From: Massariosphaeria phaeospora
Lineage: Eukaryota; Ascomycota; Dothideomycetes; Pleosporales
Reading direction: 5' to 3'
Length of the DNA stretch: 64,000 nt
Assembly: GCA_011032825.1 (NCBI GenBank)
Contig: JAADJZ010000004.1
Span: forward strand, 744,001-808,000
A program made the translations under genes and the position numbers. The notes below the pieces were generated by a model. That model was not told the origin of the DNA and made no database searches. It was given only the letters and a program-made list of their open reading frames with translations. Positions 31,906 to 42,737 of this stretch are shown here, one piece after another. Each line of letters opens with the position of its first letter. Positions within the stretch are counted from its first letter, which is position 1.

Positions 31906-34013
31906 GGTGGAGGAGGCTGCGCGAGGGTTGGGTTCCAATTGGAGGAGTCGCGGTCGCAGTGAGAGATGTCGGTTTTTCCTGTCAAAGTGACTCACGTGTA
32001 GTTTTTCTTCGACGGAGGGGTTCGGGTGTTCGTGATTAGATTATTTTAGCGTTTGCGCGGTCTCGGATTGTTGGTATCGGCTGATCGGGCCGAGGACCCC
32101 GCATCGCGAGGAATTTCACTCGTAGAGCATTTGTAGAGGGCTTTCGGTGGGAGGCAGAGGGACTTGAAACTCATCGGGACGGTTAAAGTAAAGTCAAGTA
32201 AGAAGAGGAAGAGATTGACAGGTTTGCTCGAGAGGAAGGATTGCAGGTGGATGGATGCACAGCTGGCGGTCGATCTTGCCGATCTGTTGCGAGGAGGAGG
32301 CAGGTTTAGCCGCGTTATGCCGTCATCGACGAGACGTCTTTTTCACTCCCGCACTCTTTCATTCTGGAGCCCCTTTCCTTCTCAGTCCTGCGTGGCCCTC
32401 CTTTCTAGAAAAAGACAGTTTAGTCTAGAATATTGAACGTACAGCGGCCATCTCTATGTATCCTGTTCAGTTTCCTAGCAAACCAAATGCAACCTATGTA
32501 TGCAATAGCTCTGGCAGAGACTGGTCGTTTGCCCTGACAGGCGTCTCGAGTGATATCGTTCGGCGGCATGTTTCACTGCGGCAATGATGCGCGAGGTGTC
32601 AACCGAGAATGCCGTGCCGTCTTCTGGGAAAGTGACACTGGGCTGCAGGGAAAGAAATGCCTCCATCCCGATACCCAGAACACCGTAAAACGCTTGCTCG
32701 TTCAAACGTCAATTGGTACTATTGCCCATTTGCTTAGTCGACCCTCGCAAAGCCCGCCGTGTCAATCTTTGGAAGGGCAATCTCGTCGCGAGTCTGAGGA
32801 TTGATGTTTGCCTGGCCCGGAGTCGGCCTTATCCCCGACGCATTTCCTCTCTTTCCATGGCCTTGGTCCTCGTCTGGTGTCGGTGGAGGAGCCTGTCAAG
32901 CTCAGAGATCGACGCGTCCCTTCTGCTCAGCTTCTCCTTGTATGTGTGGCCGCCAAGTACCCACCAGGCTCCTGTTCCGCCGTTGTGTCAATCTTCACAA
33001 GGTTCTTTCTTTGCCGCCGTGTTCATATGCTCTCCCGAAGCGCGAAAGGCTCTCCGATGGACGACCCGCGATGGTGTTGACCGGCTCCGCTGGGGTGGGG
33101 TGACTCGAGGTTCGAGATTCGGGTGGGGGCCGGCTGCAGTCGTCGTCGTCGTCGTCGTCGTCGAGGGGGAAGCCTGCAGGTTTGGGTTTCGAGCCCGTAT
33201 TTAGCTTCGAGCCCATATTTAGCTTCCAACTGCTAGGGCCTCGCGGCTGTAGTCTGGCCAGACAGGACGCTGAATGAGCGCGTCGGTTCGCAGCGAGGGC
33301 GCGCCGCGGGTGAGAGGGCCACGCACCAAGGTGTCGGCTGTAGGGAGGTAGCTAGTTCCTTGTATCTCAGTCTTTCGACAACGAGTTTGAATCGAGGAGA
33401 TGAGCGCCCGTTGGCGCAGGCAGCGCGGAGCCGCGCTCGCCCACGTATCGCCCTTTTCCAGGTGCAGTTTCGCACCGCGGCGATGGGCGACTGCTTCATT
33501 TGGCCTGGCTGAACCTGCCACACGGCGCGCGGCTTCGTCAGAATGGCACCTGGAGTCGCATGTAGTGAGCCCAACGTGCCGTGGAGGCGGGGGTCGACAA
33601 GGAACACGAAAGTCAGTCTGGATGCCGTGTCAAGGACCCAAAGTTATATTCCTGTCGCTCTATATCTCATAAACGCTCCATCGTACCTTACCAACCAAGC
33701 GTTCTCCTCCCGTACCGGAGAAACATCGTCTACACTATCCCGAGGTCCCCATTTCCTACGCCGTGCCCGGCCTCTCGCGTGGTGTCACCTTCCAGCCTCC
33801 GAGTGTGGCCTTTCCAGAAGTGCCTTAACCGCCTGTCTCGTCCCATATAGCTTTAAGCACCTCCTAAGGCTCTGTCCAATTGTGTTGCCTTCTTCTACCG
33901 TGCCATCCAGTCCTAACCGTCGCGCCGTGCCGCATCGCTCCAGAGTGCGCGACCCGGCGGCGCGCTCGACCTGCCCGCCCACCCTTTCCCTTGGAGCGGC
34001 GTTTCACCATCTC
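31906..34013. other. Gene-poor region with (TCG)8 microsatellite
   Basis: About 2.1 kb without a supported gene. It contains a perfect (TCG)8 run at 33140-33163. Open frames on both strands are short, overlap each other and lack family features. GC content is higher than in the DNA after 35.9 kb. Confidence 0.5.
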
Positions 34014-34495
34014 TTGTCGCGCGCGGTCATAGAGACGGTGCCTCGCACGCGGGAGGGAAGGAGAGGGGTCTGTAGTTGCGACGCGTGGCCGTCTTGTTTC
34101 CACCGGTCTCGTCGGCCCTCATGGCGAGCCCGTCAGTCCTCATAGCGAGGCGAGTCTCGGCTCCCTGGCAGCGGCAGTCTACTTAGCGTTGAGTGTCGCG
34201 CGCGGCCATAGAGACGGTGGTCTACACGGGGGAGTTATCTAGGGGCGGCGCGTGCTCGTGTTGCTTCCACCGGTCCCGGCGGTCCCTATGGCGAGATGAG
34301 TCACCGCTCCCGGGCAGCGGCAGTCTACTCAGCTTTAAGTCTCGCTCGCAGTTCAGTTATAGAGACAGTGGTCTACACGGGGCAGTCCTGTAGGTGCGAC
34401 GCGTACTCGGATTGCTTCTACCGGTCCCGTCGAAGCCCATGGCGAGGTGAGTCACAACTCGGTGGCAGCGGCAGCCTACTCAACTTCGAGTCGCA
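34014..34495 (+). repeat. Three-copy tandem repeat, about 151-179 bp
   Basis: Three head-to-tail units are anchored by CATAGAGACGGTG (34028), CATAGAGACGGTG (34207) and TATAGAGACAGTG (34358). Each then shows ACCGGTCYCGTCGG-type and GGCAGCGGCAGYCTACT segments. Spacings are 179 and 151 bp; the first unit is longer because of a local repeat of CCTCATGGCGAG / CCTCATAGCGAG. The array is diverged and carries no coding signal I trust. Confidence 0.75.
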
Positions 34496-34863
34496 TACGT
34501 GCAGGTACCGAGGAGCCTGCTACATGGGAACGAAAGACCTGGGCTTACATGAGGAGGGTTACAAGCTATGTATCCTCATGTCGCTCCCGGGCGTATGAAG
34601 AGGCCTAACCGAGTGGATTACACATACAGAAGCTGTTTGCGGCTTCTGCGACGAGCTTCATTTGTCGGCTATAGCTCTCCAATGTAAGCCTCATATCTTG
34701 AGAGCAACGCGACAAAGACATGGCCATGACACTCGCAGCATTTACAGTAGCATCAAGACGTGTGCACCACCACCACAAGGACATCAATTAGAAAGTCAAG
34801 AAGAGGATATAAAGTAAAGAAGTATTCATTTGAAGTCTATATAATGCGCATACGGATAAGCCA

Positions 34864-35140
34864 TATGGACAAGTGCCCCACAACCTCGCACTCTCTGTGA
34901 CAGCCACCATAAGGACTTGCTGCCTCCACGCCTACAGTCTACAGTCTACAGCCTACAGAAAGCGCCCACAGTAAAGAACTGTATGGAGGAGTGCCCCACT
35001 ACTCGCACTCCCCTGTGTAAACCACCATATTGGACACGAGTTCACTCCACGCTAGCGCATATGTAGAAAACATATGGAGAATTGCCCCCAGCACTCGCAC
35101 ATTCTCTGTGGCAAACCACACCCCAAAGTTGCCTCCACGC
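34864..35140 (+). repeat. Three diverged tandem units of about 90-120 bp
   Basis: Units begin TATGGACAAGTGCCCCAC (34864), TATGGAGGAGTGCCCCAC (34982) and TATGGAGAATTGCCCCCA (35073). Each continues with CTCGCAC, TGTG and CCACC blocks and ends in a CTCCACGC phrase. A CTACAGT microsatellite lies between the first two. Confidence 0.7.
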
Positions 35141-37750
35141 TGATGAAGAAAAAAAGAGGTTAGATGGGAGGGAGCGACGGGCTTATATACCCGTGGGCGA
35201 CGGCGCGCTCAGGCCCCTCTCGCTTAAAACAAGCGAGCACGAGGTGGTTGCCCGGTGGGATAGAGAGCCCAATGTGGTAATCCACGTGATTTCGAAGCGT
35301 CGAAACGGCCGTGGAACCGCGTGGAATCGCAGGACGGGCTTTTCTGATGATCTGATTGGGCGGCAGAGCGGAGTGCACCGGGACTGCGCCGGAGGGACGG
35401 CGAGTTGATGCCTGGCAAAGTACACGTCACTGCTGTAACCGTGGTTCACGCAGGAAAGCCTCGACGTCTATTTTTTCGACGTCATGTCCTATTTTCGAGC
35501 CTTTGATTGCTGCTGAAATACAGAATGTACATGACGTCAATGATGCACTAAATGCTGCTCTGTGTTCCAAAAACTCAATCTCGCAGTCCAGGATCGGTGA
35601 CATCCAACGTGCACTGAAAATTTTGAGGAATTTCTTTCTCTCCACAACGACACCCGCGCTCCCCACTCTGAACGATGAGGTGAGGGTCATCGTACCAGAT
35701 ACGGAATCCTGTCCGCGCGCAACGCGATGTGCATCAGGGCAATCTTTGGGACTCTCAGGCGACCATATCCCAGAAAAGTTTTCAGAGCAGAGGTACTAAT
35801 GGGAGCTAACAAGCGACATTCTTGGTGGATCCAAATTGCGCGTTTGGTCTTGATGTGCGCGTGCTTTATCAATCTGTTCCCAACGTGCGCCGAGTTTTTC
35901 TCGTTTTATGGAGCCTTGAGCTAGCTGAACCATGGTTTGTCGAGATGACTCCGCGAGAGACTTACATTTACCTAGGTAGTTCTCATAAATAACTATCTGA
36001 TTACTTCACTAGTGTGCATGAAGTTCGGCAGACATTGCGCAAGTAAGCTCTTCCGTGGTACAGTTGGGGTTTGTGATTTGTATTCACCGTGTAGCGACAA
36101 AATGCTATATCCTGATCCAGTCAAACTGCTTAGTATCTCTTTCTAGGCCTATTCGCGACAAACTATGTCGTTCTTGACCTGTTCGTAATACTAAGCTGTG
36201 AGGATCTAGGTGACTGTCATATGTACACATGGATTCCGAACGGTTATACACGTGAATATCATAGCGCGGCTTCACTTAGCATCATGCATTGCCATTAACG
36301 GATCTTGAACCTCATAGTCAAAGTAGATAACTGGAGCTGGTAAGAACTAGCTCATATTCTTTCTTTGGAACTAGCGCCAGTGAAGACTGTCGGTCTCATA
36401 ACTGGGCCGGTTGTTACTCAAATCGAGTCTAGCACCGACCCGTATACACTTCAACTCTCTAAATACCCCCATTACATAATAGAGTGTGAGGCCGAGCTCA
36501 CAATTCCAAAACTAGTGCTAAGAGAGCTCGATGGATTACTCGACGGACCCTGATCCGGACAAATCACACTCTTTATTGCTATACGCTTCCCCAAAGCCAC
36601 AGTACTCCAGATCGGTGCCCGCGCTAGCATCTCGACCCACCCCCCTATTTTCCGCAGATCGTACCGGAGAAAATCAGGCTTCTTTGTAGCTAGTCATCAA
36701 CGCCATGCACGGGCGCCTCGGCTATATCCTGAAAACTGACTGGATTTATATTTACCAGGCTCGTCAGCCCTGTATGATACATTTATGGCGACGCTGGGGT
36801 CTGGTCATACAAGCATGTTCTACAACCAACATTTGCGTGTAGTTTCAAAGTGGTACAAGCTGCAATGCTATCGTGTTCATTCCGTCAACGTGTCTGATGC
36901 TTCTTTCTTCCTTTGACAAACGGTCGAGTACCAAGACAATGGGTCACCTATTAGTGCATCAGATTTGTGGTAATGTAATACGTACCAATGGCCGCTACAG
37001 CCCCGCCAGAAGTACAACAGAACTTTGGTGATTTTCACGACTTTCGCTAACGTTTTTCAACCCGCCGCACACCAAACTAATAGCGAATATGTAGGTCGAA
37101 TTCCTGAAGAAATCAAGCTGACTTGACTGGGTTCTTGACGTTGCAAACAGCATGTACCGCTTTCCTTCAGTCTATCGAGTTTCTCGTTCATAGGGCCGAG
37201 GAAGATCGATAGGTCTGAAAACGGATGACTTGTTCGTAGTGCACGAGATACTAGATCGAAAAACCAACTGTTATAAGTTTTTATCAGGCGGGACCCTAAA
37301 AAACGGGGCCAAGTCGGTTTACGATTCGTTAGTGGTAAGATGTAGTGGAAATGCAGCAATGATATTTGAAGCTGCGTATCCTGGATATTGTTGACTGGTT
37401 CTAAAACCCGAAAAGCTCAAACGAAACCAAGAAAGGTAGAGCTGACTTTGCCGAGTGCAGCGTCACGTGTCTGGAAAGCGACCGAATCTCCGGCGGAGGT
37501 ACCTTCGGTGTCGCGTATGTCCGGAAACGTATCGACGCAACAGTTGCGGAAGTCCGAATGTTGGGAGTGTGAAGTACCTCGGTATATTCGGGAGCGAAGT
37601 TATGCGATGCTATGAGAAGTTCTTATAAGATCAAGTTTCGACAATGTTAATGCGCGGACGAGTTGACAAAAGGCATCCTTTCCGCGCGTAGTGATAGCTT
37701 GGGGAATTAGGCAAAATGACAATGCCGAAAATGTCTTTGAAGTGTACATG
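35141..37750. other. AT-rich gene-poor region
   Basis: About 2.6 kb with no recognisable gene. From about 35.9 kb the sequence becomes clearly more AT-rich, as is common for repeat-induced point mutation (RIP) remnants and transposon graveyards, but no transposase or reverse transcriptase fragment was identified by eye. Confidence 0.5.
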
Positions 37751-38180
37751 TGAGACCGATACCCGCTCCAGGGACTGCCTTACTTTACCGAAGATAGAAG
37801 TCAGGATAAACTTCGTGCGAGAACTTATTAGCGTATTCGAACCAGGATAACTTCCGCGCGAGAACCGGTGAATATGTAGAAACGAGATTCCTTCGGAGGG
37901 AGTGCTTTACCTGACCTAAGATATAATTACACTTGCCAGGCGGAACAGCCAGGGGAGGATAACTCAGTGAAAAGAGATCGGTACTGTTCAGTATCAAGTC
38001 AGTAACTGCAAAGGGCCAGAGGCAGAGCTATCTTTTTCAAACTAAGTTCTGTTTAGTATCAAGTCGGTGATTGACCTATACACAGGCATAACGACCATCA
38101 CCCAAACAAGGTGTTTCATCGGACGCGGCAGGTGTAAGGATATCTCCCGTGCGAGAGCTCATTAGCGGTTTTGAAACATC
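37750..38180 (+). repeat. Degenerate interspersed repeats
   Basis: Recurring phrases include AGGATAACTTCCGCGCGAGAA-like units at about 37803, 37844 and 38137, a GGGAGTGCYTTACYTGACC phrase near 37771 and 37897, and a TTCAGTATCAAGTCAGT / TTTAGTATCAAGTCGGT pair near 37987 and 38050. The copies differ mainly by transitions. Confidence 0.55.
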
Positions 38181-38236
38181 ATGCAATCTCCTTACCTATC
38201 AACTGCCTGACTATGATGCGATGTGGTTGCATTCTA

Positions 38237-38411
38237 CTGCTGGTTACCACGTCCGACGGAACACCCAGGGTTTATTACTCGCATCAATGCCTCTACGAAA
38301 CGTAGCAGATATCCAATCGAAGCTGTGTTTAAGAAACAATCTATACCTTAATAGGCAGCATTGACACGAGTAATAAACCTTGGGTGTTCTGTCGGACGTG
38401 GTAACCAGCAG
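38237..38411. mobile_element. MITE-like inverted repeat with TA flanks
   Basis: Two 54-56 bp arms (38235-38290 and 38358-38413) are inverted copies with four mismatches, all transitions, around a 67-bp centre. The ends read CTGCTGGTTACCACG inward on both sides and are flanked by TA on each side, the target duplication of Tc1/mariner elements. No coding capacity remains. A non-autonomous mariner-type MITE is the simplest reading; a plain hairpin repeat is the alternative. Confidence 0.6.
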
Positions 38412-38703
38412 TATGTAAACTAGCCAGGAGTTGCTAGATAATGTTAGCCCCTGCGTGGCACCGGCTAACAACATGGGATGGTGGGAGATAATCAGCCTCA
38501 TCTGCCATAGCCTCAGGACAACGGAGCAGTGTCCGTTCACCTCATGCTCCTTCTATAGGTGGTGCTGTAATAGCCGTGTCGCGCGATAAACAATAGCCGG
38601 CGCAGGATGCTGATAGGTAATGTCGCTACTACATACTCCCGACTCCCGAACGAAGCCTCACATTGAACGCGTACAGGCAACGTCAGTGCGTGACAGCAAG
38701 CAG

Positions 38704-38710
38704 TATAAGA
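38704..38710 (+). promoter_or_regulatory. TATA-like element of the small secreted protein gene
   Basis: TATAAGA lies 106 bp upstream of the ATG at 38816, followed by a C/A-rich leader typical of fungal 5' UTRs. Confidence 0.35.
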
Positions 38711-38815
38711 GTACGCCCCGCGTCGTTCTTACACTACACCACTCACCAGTCAACCACTCGATCACTCCCAAGCCAACTTCTCCCTCTCCACCCAAACTTC
38801 TCCGCAAACCCAATC

Positions 38816-39199
38816 ATGCGTTCTCAATCCATCCTCGCCGTCGCCTTCGCGGCCCTCGCCGCCGCCATGCCGAACCCCCAGGGCGACGGATCCATCGAAC
38901 TCCTCGTCAGTCTGTGGTCCACGGGCCTCGACTGCCCCAAACCCGCATCCGGCTTGGGAACCGGCGCCACAGCAACTGTCACTGGCAACGGCTGCGTCAA
39001 CAAAGAGCTCCGACAGGGCGGCTCTGCTCTCGTTCGCGCCTCCACCGCCTCCTCGCACCAGGAAGTGGCGGCATACTCCGAGCCCGACTGCAAGGGAAAG
39101 GTCGTTTATATTCTGGAGAAAGGCGAATGCTCACCCTTTGCCGATTTTGGAGCGAAGAGCTGGAAGAGTGGATGGCCTGGAGAGGATGTGCCCACCTAG
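38816..39199 (+). CDS. Small secreted cysteine-containing protein, 127 aa
   Basis: The ATG at 38816 follows a C-rich leader. The first 17 residues (MRSQSILAVAFAALAAA) form a clean signal peptide ending near A-MPNPQ. The mature protein is about 105 residues with four cysteines (LDCPK, NGCVNK, PDCKGK, GECSPF), enough for two disulfides, and no membrane segment or GPI signal. I do not recognise a named family. Size, signal peptide and position at the edge of a repeat-rich region fit the profile of fungal secreted effectors, but also of ordinary small surface proteins. The gene is intronless and GC-rich compared with the AT-rich DNA upstream. Confidence 0.8.
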   Translation: MRSQSILAVAFAALAAAMPNPQGDGSIELLVSLWSTGLDCPKPASGLGTGATATVTGNGCVNKELRQGGSALVRASTASSHQEVAAYSEPDCKGKVVYILEKGECSPFADFGAKSWKSGWPGEDVPT

Positions 39200-40611
39200 A
39201 TACGTGCAAGATTACATCGAAGAGGGTATCTGGCCTTGGGTTTTCCGCCTATTGCACACTCGGCTACACCAATACTCCCCACGTCATTCTGAATGGTTGT
39301 CCCAATGAGATACGGTTGTTCTGATGTTCGCCCGTGTTCATGTTTGTGACTGTTGTGTCTATATCGTTGGTGTGATTGTTGAGCCGACCGTATCAACATC
39401 CAAATCTTCAACAATCAGCTTAGAAGGTTTAACTGTTGGAGACTAATCCAGATGTTCCTCTCACTGCTTAAGGGCTGGTGTTGTCGCACCGTTGAAAGAA
39501 TTCCAAAGATGTGATTCGTTTGTAGTAAGATGAAGAAATGCAGTAATCACAGTTGAAGTTGCGTATCATGCCCGACTGCGACAAATCCGATTGTTGGGAC
39601 CATGACGAAGAGAGAGATTTGTGTACGCGTGTCTGAAGAGATGAACAGGATGGAAGAGCCGAGAAGAAGATAAAATGAATATAGGTAGAGCGGGTAGACG
39701 TGATTAAGTAGCAGAGTCTTTGGAGTGTTTAGCTCTGAACAACATCGTCTTGAGTGAGCTCTTGTGTATGAGAAAGCCTGGAACTTGTAGAGTGTAATAT
39801 GAAGGTCCATCTGCCATCAAACGAGGTCGCCTCCCATGTGGGTAGCGAATCTATCGTGCGAAGCGGGTGTACGGAGTAGGCTCGGAGATGTTCCTGTTCA
39901 TCCGTCAAGAACTCAAAAGTGTCGCATTGCAACGCATCGCTCACACGCTAGCCCTACATATAAAACCCCACCACTATCACCTAGGCTCACGCCAGTCTGC
40001 CTCCGCGTTCAACAGATCTTCCACGTGTCTCAGCCCCCACGACGGTGCGCATTTTCCCCGAACATCGCGATCTCCGTTCCACAGCAAGGGTCCAGGCCCT
40101 CGGTCCCCGAAGGGGCCTGTCGCACGAAATTCGATACCTCAACACCTTGCATCTGATTGGCGACGCCGATGTATTTGAATCTAGGCATCAAGCTGAGCTG
40201 AGTCAGTCTCTCGCAACATCACAAGCTGCTGCAGGCCAAGACAGGACACCGCAACGGCGAGGCACCAAAGCCTAGGGTACCGCGCCGATTCAGCTCTTGG
40301 AAAGAGGCGTTTGAGAGATAGGAAGCAGGCGATATGATATAGGCGGTGAACCGTGTCTCGCGTCCTTGCCTCGCCTTGCGCTTTACCCGGTAGCCACATA
40401 CCAAGCACACCGTATGCAGGTTCCAGCTTGATCATGTGTGACCGTTGAGCGGGCGTATTGCACCGATCGGGAGAGGCGCAAGCCACCAGCGCAGGCGCTC
40501 TGTTTTGGCCTAGCTCGTATCTGTTTTGCTGGCTGCCGAGTTGTCGGGACTATAATTCGACATCCACCAGATTCTCTTCCAGACTTCAAATTAAAACACC
40601 CAAACGCGAGC
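39200..40611. other. Intergenic, no gene seen
   Basis: The region contains a 58-bp segment (39513-39570) similar to 37323-37383 and a TATA-like CATATAAAA near 39956. No coding sequence or RNA gene was supported. Confidence 0.45.
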
Positions 40612-42319
40612 ATGGACTTCCTTGTGCTGCCGCCGGCGCTGATCAACGACCTCCTGGGCCGTCTAGATGGCATCTCGTTCACCCATATCCTCGCCGCCTC
40701 GCTCTTCGCCTTGTACGTCTGCAGCTCGCTACGGAGCTATTTTGGCGCAAAGGCACCGTTTGCCGGGTACCGGTCGTGGTTTGAACCCACTTTTTGGCTG
40801 CGGATTCGTTTTCTTTCGGATCCTGCTCCGATCTTGAATGACGGGTACAGAAAGGTGTGGACAAACCCCAAATAACTAGGCTGGAAAATCGTCTAACCAG
40901 CAATCGTAGAACAAGAATGGCATGTTCATCGTGCGACGCATGGACGCCGACATATGGGTCCTGCCGAAAGATTACCTCGATGAGTTGCGGCTGCTCCCGA
41001 ATACGATCCTCAGCAACGCGCATGCACAGTTCAAAGTGAGATCCGACCAACTTCAGCTTCGAACAACCTCGCTGATGATCGAATGAGTAGAACATCAAGG
41101 GTCAATACACATACGCATCCGTGGTGTTGCACAGCAACCTCCACACATCGGTCCTCCAGAACCAACTCACACCGAAACTTGCCGTCTACGGCGAGCGCTC
41201 GAAAGCAGAGTTCGACGCTACATTCTCGCAGGATTTCCCTCACAGGGACGGCTGGCATGAAGTCGACATTCAGAACACGTTCCGCACTGTCGTAGCGCGC
41301 ATGACGGGCGTGACATTCGTAGGGCACCCGGCCTGCCAGAACGAAAAATGGCTCAAACTCAGCGTTCAGTATCCGCTCGACACGTTCCAGACGGGCTTCA
41401 CCTTGCGCATGTTTCCCACTTTCACGCATCCGGTTCTGGCTCGGCTGCTTCCTTCACGGTATCGCATCCGCAGCAAACTCAAACAAGCGCAGAAGATCCT
41501 CGAACCGCTGATCCGCGAGTATCAGAAGAAACCGAAGGGCGCAGCGAGTTCCGATGGTACGCTTTTGGCGTGGATGGTCGAGAACTCGACGGGTACGGAG
41601 GCTGAACCGGCGGAGATGACGAACAGACTCATGGTCTTGACGCTGGCGTCTATCCACACAACCGCCCTCGCAATGAGCTACGCACTTTTCGATCTGTGTG
41701 CTCACCCCGAGTACTTTGCGCCCCTTCGAGAAGAGATCGAGGACATCCACCGGACCTACCCCGGCGACGAGTTCATCCACCAGGGCCTTTCCAAATTCGA
41801 CAAACTCGACTCCTTCTTGACCGAGTCGCAGCGCTTCCACCCCGCAGTGCTAAGTAAGCACCCTCACGAAAACCTTAGTGAGAGCCTGATACTAACAGCC
41901 CGGCAGTGGCCCCCCAACGCCTCGCCCTCAAACCCATTACGCTCAAAAACGGCGCCCACATCCCGCAAGGCACACGCATCGGCTTCCCCAACAACAGCAT
42001 CCTCATGGACCCAGCCATCACGCCGAACCCCGAGACATTCGACGCCTTCCGCTCCTACCGCATGCGGCAAGAGCCCGGCGAAGAGCAGCGCCACTTGTGG
42101 ACCAGCACGGATAAAAACCACCTTGCGTTCGGCCACGGCAAGCAAGCCTGTCCAGGGCGCCATTTCGCCGCGTCCGAGATGAAGATTGTGTTGAGTCGGC
42201 TGCTGAGGGACTACGATTTCGAGTTCCCGCCGGGCAAGGGCAGGCCGAGGACGTTCTTTTTGGACGAGAATGTGTTTCCGGATCCGGCGGCGAGGATTAT
42301 GATGAAGAGGAGGGCTTAG
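40612..42319 (+). CDS. Cytochrome P450 (ent-kaurene-oxidase-like group)
   Basis: Four exons (40612-40854, 40910-41035, 41091-41853, 41907-42319) sum to 514 codons. The short N-terminal anchor (FTHILAASLFALYVCSSL) lacks the usual proline hinge but leads into GYRKNKNGMFIVRR, typical of fungal terpenoid-oxidising P450s. Helix I reads LASIHTTALAMS, with His-Thr-Thr instead of the common Asp/Glu-Thr, as in the ent-kaurene oxidase-like group. ExxR is ESQRFHP and the haem loop is AFGHGKQACPGRHFA. The enzyme probably hydroxylates a lipophilic metabolite at the ER; the substrate is unknown. It converges with the next P450, and an FAD oxidase and an aldo-keto reductase remnant lie nearby, which suggests a shared pathway. 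Confidence 0.94.
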
Positions 42320-42737
42320 CGGGGTGATGGAGCGGGGGATAGGCAGTCTCCAGTATAGTTTTCGGCGAAGTCGGATTCTGGGATCGTCGCTTGAGCTGGC
42401 AAACGTGCCTTGACGGGCGGGGGAAGCGGTTGTTGAACGTCACAGGGGTAGTTGTTCTTAGGTTCTCTGGGGTCATCTCTCTTTGTTGGGGCCGTTGCTA
42501 ATTCTACTATACCGCTTCCATGCCTCATGTAGAACGGAGCAGCATCACCCAAATGCCCATAACGTCCTAAGAAAGTCCGATACATTTGTCAATGTACCAG
42601 AGTCCCAGTCCGATAAGTGTAGAGCCCGGACCATGACCCTCAGGCTCAAAGCACCTCGACGTCCGTGCAACGCACCGTACATTAGCGCCAAAGTTAGCAC
42701 CCGGCGGCGGTGATCGACGGGCGTCGATCGGCAGTCA
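42320..42737. other. Convergent 3' intergenic region
   Basis: The region separates the 3' ends of two P450 genes. No feature was recognised. Confidence 0.4.

Noticed and set aside
33543..34145. 200-codon plus-strand frame before the tandem array
   Set aside because: It runs into the repeat array, is Ser/Arg/Pro rich and overlaps other open frames, so it is more likely GC-rich chance.
36365..36553. 62-codon plus-strand frame in AT-rich DNA
   Set aside because: Too short, no recognised motif, and no start or splice context to support it.
35900..38200. Search for transposase or reverse transcriptase remnants
   Set aside because: AT-rich and repeat-like, but no readable transposon protein motif was found, so no element beyond the short MITE is called.
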